The notes below the pieces were generated by a model, which worked only from the letters and a program-made list of their open reading frames with translations, was not told the origin of the DNA and did not search any database. A DNA stretch of 10,550 bases, from positions 1 to 10,550 of the forward strand of contig CAYHWW010000119.1 of NCBI GenBank assembly GCA_964360145.1. The letters are read 5' to 3'. This stretch comes from CAYHWW01 sp964360145 (lineage in GTDB: Bacteria > Bdellovibrionota > UBA1018 > CAYHWW01). Of the stretch, positions 1 through 5,917 are shown one piece after another. Numbering within the stretch: position 1 is the stretch's first letter; each line of letters opens with the position of its first letter. A program made the position numbers and the translations under genes.

Positions 1-72
1 AAGATCGTGGAAGCCGCCCGCAAACTGCAGAGTGAGAAGAGCATGAAGATCAAGGCCTACGTCACAGAGTAA
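1..72 (+). CDS. C-terminal end of an unidentified protein (5' truncated by window edge)
   Basis: An open frame runs from base 1 to a TAA at 70-72 and gives 23 residues ending KIKAYVTE. It is rich in Lys and Glu and looks like an amphipathic helix followed by a short strand. It is too short to assign to a family. It is accepted as real because the stop coincides with the end of the convergent gene on the other strand: the two genes overlap tail to tail by 11 bp (62-72), as compact bacterial genomes often do. The rest of the gene lies outside the window, so function cannot be inferred. Confidence 0.5.
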   Translation, partial: KIVEAARKLQSEKSMKIKAYVTE

Positions 73-1597
73 CCCAAGGCAGGATGCGCTCCGGCTTCCG
101 GGACGGGAACCACCGCCGGGCCGCCCGATTGAGGTACCACTGCCCCTGGCTTTCCCCTAAAACGCCGAAGCCCCAGGCTCGTGAGAAATCCAAGATGCCG
201 TTTTCTTCCATGCCGTAATAAGCTTCGTCCCGCTCCACCGCGAGCTGGCGGAATGCATCCCAGTCCCTCGCGGATGCGACGGCCAGGAGCTTCAAAGCCC
301 GCAACCCCGGTCGATCCCCCCACTCGTGCTCCAAGGACCCAATAAGGTCGGTGAGGGGCCTGCGCAGCCGTGCGAGGGTCAGACCCTCGAGGTAGGCGGC
401 GAAAGGGTCCCGGGGGTAATCCAACCTCAGCTGGTGGGCAGCCGTCGCAGCGGTGGTGAGTTCGCCATCCGAGAGAAGGCAGAGCACATGGTAGCGGGCG
501 CGCACGTAGTCCACCCGGGCCCAGCTCCCTTGCTTCTCTTCCTTGCAGTGCTGGGCCTTCTCACCAAATAAGCCAGCTTGGAGGCGCTGGAGCAGCAAGG
601 GCTCCGTGGGCCCTGTTTTTTTCAGCGCCTCATCGGTGATGGCGAGAGCGCCTTCGAAATCATCGTGATTGAGATGGATGCGCGCCTGCAACCAAGCCAG
701 CGCCCTAGGGGACAGCGACGAGCCCGTTGATTTCGCCCCTTTGTCCAACTCCCGCTGATCCGCGCTCAAAGTACGCCCTTCTTTGCGCACCAGCGAAAGA
801 AAAGGCGCGGTCTCCAGCAACCATGGATATTTTTGGCGTGTGCTCTGGAGCAGCTTTGCCCGCAGTTTACCGTAGGCCTGGGCCCCCACCAGCTCCTCTG
901 CCGCGGAAGGGGCGCGGACCCCCTCCGTGCGGGGCAAGCGCACCGCCAGGCCCAACTCCCCATGGAGTCCTTGCGAGAGATCTGGGATCTGCGACACCGC
1001 GGCCCGGGCGGCGGTGTCGAAGTCCCAGCCCATGCGCGCAAAGAACACAGACACCAGGCTCAGGGCCCGTTCCTCTTCCCGCAATGTATAAACGCGCCCC
1101 CCTGCCCTCACGGGGTCATGGGCCGCGATCCATCCGAAGCCATCGAAGTCCCAAAGGTCAGCGGAACCGTCATGAAAGAGGAGTTCGGTGAGCACGGGGA
1201 TTCGAGTCACCCGGGTGTCCGTGGCCCCGTGGCCGAGAACATCATGGGCCATCTCCAACGTGAGGATGAAGTTGAAAACCTGGTGATCCTGGATGCGACC
1301 CAGCAGCCCGCCATGGATGATGAAGTGGCCGTCCCCCTGGGACCATACGGCGGTGTTCAAAGTGTCGGTGATGTAGAATCGAAAGCGGGACGTGCCATTG
1401 AAGGCCCGAGCCAGGGCGGCGAGGTAACGAGGGGCATCAATGGCTTCAAAGGGTGGCAGCTCCCGGGTGCGCAGCGACCACCACTCATAGGCCTCTTCAT
1501 TGGGGCCCGTGCCCCAATGGCGGGCCCCCTGAGCTGGGGGCGATGCGCCGCAGAGCAGCGTGACCATAAGGAGCACGACACGGAGACAGTTCGCCAT
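62..1597 (-). CDS. Exported M48-like protein with degenerate zinc site and C-terminal TPR-like region (BepA/YfgC-like architecture)
   Basis: The 511-residue product has a Sec signal peptide (hydrophobic residues 5-18, likely cut near AQG-A around 24-25). Residues about 75-190 resemble the M48 metallopeptidase core: an LNTAVW / GHFIIHGGLLGRI stretch (80-102) matches the strand and helix that precede the active site, followed by LEMAHDVLGHG (114-124). M48 enzymes carry HExxH at this point. Here the first His is Leu114, while Glu115 and His118 are kept. The later E-x-E-A-D signature that gives the third zinc ligand reads REEERALS (173-180), with Arg about where the ligand Glu should be. Residues about 295-430 are helical and TPR-like (for example LSPRALAWLQARIHLNHDDFEGALAITDEALKK), as in periplasmic BepA-type proteins. 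A protein-binding or chaperone role is more likely than proteolysis; this is inference. It is divergent from the solute-binding protein gene. The ATG at 1597 is chosen because it starts the signal peptide; no clear ribosome binding site precedes it. Confidence 0.75.
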   Translation of the reverse strand: MANCLRVVLLMVTLLCGASPPAQGARHWGTGPNEEAYEWWSLRTRELPPFEAIDAPRYLAALARAFNGTSRFRFYITDTLNTAVWSQGDGHFIIHGGLLGRIQDHQVFNFILTLEMAHDVLGHGATDTRVTRIPVLTELLFHDGSADLWDFDGFGWIAAHDPVRAGGRVYTLREEERALSLVSVFFARMGWDFDTAARAAVSQIPDLSQGLHGELGLAVRLPRTEGVRAPSAAEELVGAQAYGKLRAKLLQSTRQKYPWLLETAPFLSLVRKEGRTLSADQRELDKGAKSTGSSLSPRALAWLQARIHLNHDDFEGALAITDEALKKTGPTEPLLLQRLQAGLFGEKAQHCKEEKQGSWARVDYVRARYHVLCLLSDGELTTAATAAHQLRLDYPRDPFAAYLEGLTLARLRRPLTDLIGSLEHEWGDRPGLRALKLLAVASARDWDAFRQLAVERDEAYYGMEENGILDFSRAWGFGVLGESQGQWYLNRAARRWFPSRKPERILPWVTL

Positions 1598-1612
1598 GCA
1601 CAGAGTGTAAAG

Positions 1613-1730
1613 GTAAGCGCAAAGGTACGCCGTTACTTTTTGCGACTCACTGCATTATAAATCAATAAAATCAGCATTATGACGCGATGAGTCTCAAAAA
1701 GTAACGGCGTACCTTTTGGGAAGTGCTTAC
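1613..1730. repeat. Long imperfect inverted repeat between divergent genes (two copies of a palindromic repeat unit)
   Basis: The left arm 1621-1649 and the right arm 1688-1717 are reverse complements over 29 positions with one mismatch, separated by a 38-nt AT-rich spacer. The shared core is GGTACGCCGTTACTTTTT, read forward on the left and reverse on the right. Similarity extends outward: GTAAGCGC at 1613-1620 pairs with GTGCTTAC at 1723-1730 with one mismatch, after a 5-nt extra stretch on the right. Each unit is itself a partial palindrome: AAAAAG pairs with CTTTTT around an ACGCCGT core. The structure could form a large cruciform, or an RNA hairpin when transcribed from either side. It fits a REP/BIME-like or MITE-like intergenic repeat. 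Confidence 0.85.
1654..1659 (-). promoter_or_regulatory. Candidate -10 box for the M48-like gene
   Basis: On the minus strand the AT-rich spacer between the two inverted-repeat arms contains a perfect TATAAT. A matching -35 box at 16-18 bp is poor. If used, the transcript would start near 1647 and the 5' leader of the M48-like gene would contain the whole left arm of the inverted repeat. This assignment is tentative. Confidence 0.3.
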
Positions 1731-1739
1731 AATGGGGTG

Positions 1740-3284
1740 ATGACCCTGCTCCCCCTGCTGTCGGTGTTTGCCGCCACTGCCTTGGCTGGACTATCCACGG
1801 TGGATGTCCCAGAGTTCCGTCTCGCGGTGCCCGCCGAACCCTTGAGCTTGGACTGGAACCAGGCCTCGGGCAGCTCTGGTGAGCTGGTGCTGGAAAACAT
1901 CATGGAAGGCCTCGCCCGGGTCGGTGATGACCTGCAACTGCGGCCTGGCTTGGCCTCATGGAGCGCTTCCGCGGACGGCAAAACCTATGTCTTCACCCTC
2001 AAAGAAGAGGCCCGCTGGAGCGATGGCAGCCGCGTCACCCCCACGGACATATTGACCTCATGGAGGCGAGTCCTCGCCAACCCCGAGCGATTCCCCCAGG
2101 CCTCGCTGCTCTTCGGCGTGGTCGGCGCCCGGGACTTTAGCGAAGGGCGCTTGAAAGATTTTTCCCTGGTGGGCCTCAGCGCCCAGGGCTCCACCATCAA
2201 GGTACAGCTCACCACCGTGGACCCTGCGTTCCCCCTGTACACAGCCCAGGCCGCCCTCTTCCCAGTGCCAACTAAACTTATTGAATCAAAACCGGAGCAC
2301 GCCTTCGAAGTCGGCACTCTCATCACCGCCGGCCCCTACGTGCCCCGCTCCTGGAGCAAGGGCAAAGAGATAGTGCTGGAGCGCAACCCCCGCTACTACG
2401 GGCGCCCGCCCAAAGCCCAGCGGGTGCGCCTCATCCTGGAAGCGAACCCCGACAAACAGCGCCAAATGTTCATGCTGGGGCAAACCGATGCCCTTCTCGG
2501 GGCAACCCCCGCTGATGAGTTGGTTCTCAAACTCGCCGACAAGGCGTTCTCTCCGTTGCAGTTCCGCACTCTCACCACCGTGGTGCTGGGTTTCAACACG
2601 CGCTCGCCCTGGACGAAAGAGCTCACGTTGCGTCGCGCCGTCGCCCATGCCCTGGATCGCACGCGGCTTGCCTCCCGGGCTGATCGCGGCTGGGTGCCCC
2701 TCTCCTCGCTCATTCCCGCGGGCATGGTGGGCTTCGATGGCAGTTTTACGCCGCCCTTTTCACCGGACCAGGCGCGCGCTCTCTATAGCTTGTTGCCCCC
2801 CTCCAATCGTCCCGGGCAAATCACGATTCTTTGCGAAGACCAGACCCCCTATCGGGAGATCGCAAGCGACGTGGCGCTCTTCCTCGAAAGACTCCTCGGC
2901 GTGAAGGGCCGCATCAACGCCGTCGCCAGCGAGGATTTCCCCTCGGAGGCCCGGGCCCAGAACTTTGATTTAGTTTTAGGCTCCCGCCGTGCGGAAGACC
3001 CCCAACCTCTGCCCTTCCTAGAGGCGTTCCGCACGGGCCACCCCGCCAACTGGTTCGGTTTCTCAAGCCTTGAGGTGGATCGCCTGCTCACCGCCGCACG
3101 CCTTGCCACCGCACCAGCTCAAGCGCTGGAAACATTGCGCGTGGTGCACAAGATCATCGCCCGGGATCAAGTGGTGGCAGCCCCCCTGTTTCAACGCACG
3201 GAGACCATACTCATCTCGCCGGCGGTGCGGGGCTTGATGATGTCGCCTCTGCATCGTGTATATTTCTCAACAGTTGAGATGTAA
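1740..3284 (+). CDS. Family 5 extracellular solute-binding protein (oligopeptide/dipeptide ABC transporter type)
   Basis: The 514-residue product starts with a short Sec signal peptide (MTLLPLLSVFAATALA, likely cut after residue 16 or 17; no lipobox Cys), so it should be a soluble periplasmic protein. The SBP_bac_5 (OppA/DppA) signatures are clear: GLARVGDDLQLRPGLASW (58-74), the YVFTLKEEARWSDGSRVTPTDILTSWRRVL block (83-112), TAGPYVP (196-202), ERNPRYYG (214-221), LGFNTRSPW (283-291) and RRAVAHALDR (298-307). Length matches the family. Such proteins capture peptides or other small solutes and deliver them to an ABC permease. No permease or ATPase gene lies nearby, so it is an orphan and its substrate cannot be predicted. 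The frame stays open back to a TTG at 1716, but ATG 1740 (or GTG 1737) best matches the start of the signal peptide; the ribosome binding site is weak. It is flanked on both sides by copies of the palindromic repeat. Confidence 0.9.
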   Translation: MTLLPLLSVFAATALAGLSTVDVPEFRLAVPAEPLSLDWNQASGSSGELVLENIMEGLARVGDDLQLRPGLASWSASADGKTYVFTLKEEARWSDGSRVTPTDILTSWRRVLANPERFPQASLLFGVVGARDFSEGRLKDFSLVGLSAQGSTIKVQLTTVDPAFPLYTAQAALFPVPTKLIESKPEHAFEVGTLITAGPYVPRSWSKGKEIVLERNPRYYGRPPKAQRVRLILEANPDKQRQMFMLGQTDALLGATPADELVLKLADKAFSPLQFRTLTTVVLGFNTRSPWTKELTLRRAVAHALDRTRLASRADRGWVPLSSLIPAGMVGFDGSFTPPFSPDQARALYSLLPPSNRPGQITILCEDQTPYREIASDVALFLERLLGVKGRINAVASEDFPSEARAQNFDLVLGSRRAEDPQPLPFLEAFRTGHPANWFGFSSLEVDRLLTAARLATAPAQALETLRVVHKIIARDQVVAAPLFQRTETILISPAVRGLMMSPLHRVYFSTVEM

Positions 3285-3320
3285 AAAGGTACGCCGTTAC
3301 TTTTTGTTTTACCTTTTTAC
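3281..3320. terminator. Bidirectional terminator in the convergent gap, built on the repeat
   Basis: GTAAAAAGGTA at 3281-3291 and TACCTTTTTAC at 3310-3320 are perfect reverse complements (11-bp stem, 18-nt loop). Runs of T follow on each strand inside the stem and loop. Both neighbouring stop codons lie in the stem: TAA 3282-3284 of the binding protein and the reverse TAA 3317-3319 of the lipoprotein. An alternative hairpin is possible within the repeat unit itself. The stem is AT-rich, so efficiency is uncertain. Confidence 0.55.
3283..3306 (+). repeat. Third copy of the palindromic repeat unit
   Basis: This 24-nt segment repeats the core GGTACGCCGTTACTTTTT found in both arms of the 1613-1730 inverted repeat, in the same orientation as the left arm. 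It lacks the GCGACTCA / GAGACTCA extension present in the other two copies, so the mobile or conserved unit is probably the 23-24-nt core. It overlaps the stop codon of the solute-binding protein gene. Confidence 0.85.
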
Positions 3321-4111
3321 CAGCCCACGCCGGTGTCCCAGATGAAGTGTTGGAAAAGACCGCGGATCGCCTGGAGTTGGGGCGGCGGTAGGGGGCAGCT
3401 GGAGTGGCCCTCCGTGGTGCGGAACCATGCGCGGTAGGACGCCCGCTTGCCTTCCGTGGCCATCCAGGTTTTGAGCGAGGCGCCCTGGGGCTTCTCTTCT
3501 TGATACTCCCACTGCTCCACCACCGCATCGGGGTCGTGAGTGGTAAACGCGAGCTCCACCCCCAGGCTCTGCCCCGGCGGCTCCACCGCTTCGGGGCCGG
3601 CATCACACCCCTGAAAAGCCCGCCTTAAAAACGGGTCAGGCACCCGGAAGCGCGTAATGCGCAACAGCCCCTGGCGCTCCACGGCTTTTCGCGAACGATA
3701 GGTGAGGCGCACCACCTGGGCCCCACCGTCTTCATAGCGCTCCGCTTTGATGCGCTCATCGGTGTCATCCAGGGGCTCAAGTTCCGACTCCCAGGCCTGA
3801 TAAAAGGACTCGTCCGTGGGGAACTTTCCGCGAAGGGTCTCCAGCGTCTTTTTTTCTGATGCGGTGAAGGCCTGGAAGCGAAACTCTTTGTTGATGAAGG
3901 CCGCCTTGGCATTGGCGGGATCCGGGGAGTAGCTGACGGTGAGACCCCACGCACGACTGGGCGTGTATGCGAGGTGATTGTCTTTGCGCAGGGCCTCGCG
4001 GTCCGTGATGGTGCCGCCGTAGGTGCCCACGCGGAAGGTTTGGCAGCCCGTGATGCCAAGGGTTGTGACGAAGAGAAAGGCGGTGACGGCGCACGAACGG
4101 AGCACGTTCAT
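3317..4111 (-). CDS. Lipoprotein of unknown function
   Basis: The 264-residue product has a lipoprotein signal peptide: basic start (MNVLRS), hydrophobic stretch, then the lipobox ITGC with the lipidated Cys at residue 23. Mature residues begin CQTFRVGTYGG; there is no Asp at +2, so outer-membrane sorting is plausible by the enterobacterial rule, which may not apply here. The rest is soluble and mixed alpha/beta with many charged residues and no transmembrane segment. A Cys in FQGCDAG and another in HSSCPLPPPQ could form a disulfide. I recognise no family. The reverse ATG at 4111 is only 6 nt past the stop of a 35-codon ORF that itself overlaps the nucleotidyltransferase gene, so the three may be co-transcribed. 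The GC-rich codon use resembles the chromosomal genes rather than the AT-rich nucleotidyltransferase, so the linkage may be accidental. Confidence 0.75.
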   Translation of the reverse strand: MNVLRSCAVTAFLFVTTLGITGCQTFRVGTYGGTITDREALRKDNHLAYTPSRAWGLTVSYSPDPANAKAAFINKEFRFQAFTASEKKTLETLRGKFPTDESFYQAWESELEPLDDTDERIKAERYEDGGAQVVRLTYRSRKAVERQGLLRITRFRVPDPFLRRAFQGCDAGPEAVEPPGQSLGVELAFTTHDPDAVVEQWEYQEEKPQGASLKTWMATEGKRASYRAWFRTTEGHSSCPLPPPQLQAIRGLFQHFIWDTGVGW

Positions 4112-4117
4112 AAAAAC

Positions 4118-4225
4118 TCACAACTTGATGGAGTCACTGCCAACAACAATTATTTGCACTTCTTGATGTTCAAAGAGGTCCCAGTTTTCACTGAGCCAAT
4201 CAAGGTATTTCTCAAAATCACTCAT
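4118..4225 (-). CDS. Small hypothetical protein, 35 aa, overlapping the nucleotidyltransferase 3' end
   Basis: On the minus strand an ATG at 4225 opens a 35-residue frame (MSDFEKYLDWLSENWDLFEH, then QEVQIIVVGSDSIKL) ending with TGA at 4118-4120. Its ATG lies inside the last codons of the nucleotidyltransferase gene (overlap 4218-4225), which would allow translational coupling. Composition is acidic and aromatic at the N-terminus with a hydrophobic strand at the end. The base use is AT-rich like the upstream gene and unlike the lipoprotein downstream. It could be a small partner or antitoxin, or the remnant of a longer gene; I know of no family match. Confidence 0.4.
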   Translation of the reverse strand: MSDFEKYLDWLSENWDLFEHQEVQIIVVGSDSIKL

Positions 4226-4742
4226 TGGAAATCTTTTTCCTGAGAAAGAGAATATCATCCCATTTGCCGAAGAGATCCGCATATTCTTTAATTCGGTTCC
4301 AATCCAGCTTCTGATCTAAAATTTCCGCCAGGGCCTGGATATCCGCCTTCTCCTTGAATTCTCTTTTGGGATTCGTAGCGTAGGCTTGAATTTTAAGGCC
4401 GATGATGTCTTCGGGCACGAGGCATCTCACGTTTAAGCCAGGTAAAAACTGGGCGTCGGAGAGCATCTTTTTACTGATGGGGCGTCTCGCGATCTGAATA
4501 TCGATGGGACATGGGCCTTGAAACTGTATGAACTCAGCACTTTCAGAAAAAATAGAATAGCCCTGCCTCGTGAGCAGTGCCTTCAATTTTACACAGTCAT
4601 CTTCATGGACCATAAGGTCGATGTCATTAGTGAAGCGCTGATACCCCAAGCCGCCGACGGCGAGCCCGCCAATGAGCGCATGGTCGATATTTTCAGCGTC
4701 GAGTTGTTTCTTCAATATGCCCAAAAGACTTTTGAGATCCAT
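4218..4742 (-). CDS. AbiEii-type / DUF6036-like nucleotidyltransferase (possible toxin)
   Basis: The 174-residue product has the polymerase-beta-like nucleotidyltransferase signature: ALIGGLAVGGLGYQRFTNDIDLMV (22-45) supplies the GG loop and the two metal-binding aspartates Asp40 and Asp42; Asp81 in PIDIQ is a likely third carboxylate. The C-terminal part LVPEDIIGLKIQAY (108-121) followed by REFKEKADIQALAEIL resembles the LxPEDLLALK...KDxxDL pattern of AbiEii and related proteins. Known members transfer nucleotides, for instance to tRNA ends, as toxins paired with an AbiEi antitoxin. No AbiEi-like gene is present here; the only candidate partner is the overlapping 35-codon ORF. It is more AT-rich than the flanking genes, which suggests horizontal acquisition. 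A TAAAAT about 20 nt upstream of the ATG may be its -10 box. Family confidence is good, biological role uncertain. Confidence 0.75.
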   Translation of the reverse strand: MDLKSLLGILKKQLDAENIDHALIGGLAVGGLGYQRFTNDIDLMVHEDDCVKLKALLTRQGYSIFSESAEFIQFQGPCPIDIQIARRPISKKMLSDAQFLPGLNVRCLVPEDIIGLKIQAYATNPKREFKEKADIQALAEILDQKLDWNRIKEYADLFGKWDDILFLRKKISNE

Positions 4743-4822
4743 AATCTACGTCTACGATTTTACCATGACAGGTCGCGCCGAAGCCACGTCGGAAGTGGCA
4801 GATTTTGCCGACGGCTCTCGCA

Positions 4823-5515
4823 CTACAACGCGTCGTGATCCACGGCGCCAGGCTTGGGCAGGAACTTGGCATCCACCCCCACTTTGGGGCAGAGGCTTTT
4901 GAGCTCGCAGCCCACGCAGTCAGGTCGTCGGGCATCGCAGCGCGCACGGCCATGGTTGATGAGCCAGTGGGAAAAGAGGGTCCACTGGGCCTTGGGCACG
5001 AGCTCCATCATTTCATGCTCCACATCCACCGCATCGGTTTTTGTGGTGAAGCCCATGCGCCGCGTGAGGCGCCCCACGTGGGTGTCCACCACGAGGCCCG
5101 GGATGCCATAGGCATTGCCGAGCACCACATTGGCGGTCTTGCGGCCCACGCCGCGGAGTTTCACGAGGGCGTCAAGGTCCCGGGGCACCTCACCGCTGTG
5201 ATCGTGCACCAGGGCCGTGGCGCAGGCGATGAGGGAGGTGGCTTTGTTTTTGTAAAAGCCGGTGCTTTTGATGATCGCTTCCACATCGGCCTGCTTGGCT
5301 TTGGCAAGGGCGTGGGCATCGGGGTAGCGCTTGAAGAGCGCGGGGGTCACCATGTTCACGCGCTCGTCGGTGCACTGGGCGGAGAGAATGGTGGCGCAGA
5401 GAAGCTCAAAGGGGTTTTTGTAGGTGAGGGAACACTTCGCCTCGGCGTAGGTGCGCGCGAGAATGGCGAGCACGTTTTTCATACGGGTGGCTTTGCGGGG
5501 GGAGCTGCGGGCCAT
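4823..5515 (-). CDS. nth: Endonuclease III (DNA glycosylase/AP lyase)
   Basis: Endonuclease III removes oxidised pyrimidines from DNA and cleaves the abasic strand in base excision repair. The 230-residue product carries the complete family signature: ILSAQCTDERVN (43-54), the helix-hairpin-helix LRGVGRKTA with the catalytic Lys126, the catalytic Asp144 in VVDTHVGRL, and the C-terminal [4Fe-4S] loop C193-x6-C200-x2-C203-x5-C209. The frame is open back to a TTG at 5557, but ATG 5515 (MARSSPRKATRMKNV) gives a normal length and has AGGA about 12 nt upstream; ATG 5482 (MKNVLAIL) is a plausible alternative. It ends 80 bp upstream of the nucleotidyltransferase gene on the same strand. It is divergent from the toxin-antitoxin operon. 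Confidence 0.95.
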   Translation of the reverse strand: MARSSPRKATRMKNVLAILARTYAEAKCSLTYKNPFELLCATILSAQCTDERVNMVTPALFKRYPDAHALAKAKQADVEAIIKSTGFYKNKATSLIACATALVHDHSGEVPRDLDALVKLRGVGRKTANVVLGNAYGIPGLVVDTHVGRLTRRMGFTTKTDAVDVEHEMMELVPKAQWTLFSHWLINHGRARCDARRPDCVGCELKSLCPKVGVDAKFLPKPGAVDHDAL

Positions 5516-5593
5516 GGGTTGTTTATATCCTATCGCGGAGCTGAAGGCGTCTCTCAACCATCATTTGCTCGTATTTTCGGTATCTTATATGTA

Positions 5594-5622
5594 TTGATCC
5601 CACCATGGTATTATGGTATACT
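5594..5622 (+). promoter_or_regulatory. Promoter of the RHH/PIN toxin-antitoxin operon
   Basis: TTGATC (5594-5599) and TATACT (5617-5622) are separated by exactly 17 bp and match the -35 and -10 consensus well. Transcription would start near 5629, giving a short leader that contains the GGAGG ribosome binding site (5635-5639), 5 nt before the antitoxin ATG. Confidence 0.65.
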
Positions 5623-5627
5623 GGTAT
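5606..5627 (+). promoter_or_regulatory. Candidate antitoxin operator: three TGGTAT boxes at 8-bp period
   Basis: TGGTAT occurs at 5606-5611, 5614-5619 and 5622-5627, an exact 8-bp spacing. The array covers the end of the promoter spacer, the -10 box and the bases just after it. Ribbon-helix-helix repressors such as MetJ bind arrays of 8-bp boxes, one dimer per box, and RHH antitoxins usually repress their own operon. Binding by the downstream antitoxin is inferred. Confidence 0.55.
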
Positions 5628-5644
5628 GGTCGATGGAGGTATTT

Positions 5645-5917
5645 ATGGGCGGTCGCAGGGCATTTGGTGGTCAGGTTCATGTGAGGCTTTCGCCAGAAGC
5701 CCATGAGGACATCGCGAAAGAAGCCTTTGAAAAAGGCATTTCCATCAGTGGGATCGTGGCTCAATCCCTTGCGGTGAGACGGGTTTTGAGAAACATCGAC
5801 CCGTGGAAGACCGTTGCTGAAATCCGTGAAGCCAATCGTGGCATCGACCAAAAGCAATTAGAAGCAGACATCGCTGAATCCATTAAGGCGGTAAGAAAGA
5901 AAGCTCGTGGTCGCTAG
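5645..5917 (+). CDS. Ribbon-helix-helix (HicB/CopG-like) antitoxin
   Basis: The 90-residue product begins MGGRRAFGGQVHVRLSPEAHEDIAKEAFEKGISISGIVAQSL, split as a short basic arm, a beta strand QVHVRLS (10-16) and two helices: the arrangement of RHH DNA-binding domains. The VRLSPEAHEDIAKEAFEKGISIS block resembles HicB-type antitoxins. Residues about 50-90 (DPWKTVAEIREANRGIDQKQLEADIAESIKAVRKKARGR) form the charged toxin-binding tail typical of antitoxins. The start at ATG 5645 is supported by GGAGG 5 nt upstream; the frame is open far upstream only because it runs antisense to nth. The gene overlaps the PIN toxin by 11 bp, so the two are translationally coupled. It should neutralise the toxin and repress the operon through the TGGTAT boxes (inferred). 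Confidence 0.85.
   Translation: MGGRRAFGGQVHVRLSPEAHEDIAKEAFEKGISISGIVAQSLAVRRVLRNIDPWKTVAEIREANRGIDQKQLEADIAESIKAVRKKARGR

Noticed and set aside
1549..1553. Cys16 in the M48-like signal peptide as a lipidation site
   Set aside because: The residues before it are T-L-L; a lipobox needs a small residue (Gly, Ala or Ser) just before the Cys, and a normal signal-peptidase site follows a few residues later.
833..1660. 275-codon open frame on the plus strand antisense to the M48-like gene
   Set aside because: It has a proline/glycine/arginine-rich shadow composition, no family signature, and covers the same bases as a gene with a signal peptide and M48 features.
1613..3306. The repeats as ends of an intact insertion sequence
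   Set aside because: No transposase is encoded between them; the only gene is a solute-binding protein, and no target-site duplication is evident. Kept only as a cassette hypothesis.
4783..4813. Two mutually exclusive small hairpins (GCCAC/GTGGC at 4783-4799; CCGACG/CGTCGG over 4787-4813) upstream of the nucleotidyltransferase, as an attenuator or nth terminator
   Set aside because: Stems are only 5-6 bp, no T run follows, and no leader peptide is visible.
4805..5644. Long upstream extension of the antitoxin frame, antisense to nth
   Set aside because: The stretch is the shadow of a gene with a full endonuclease III signature; the antitoxin has its own promoter and GGAGG site just before ATG 5645.
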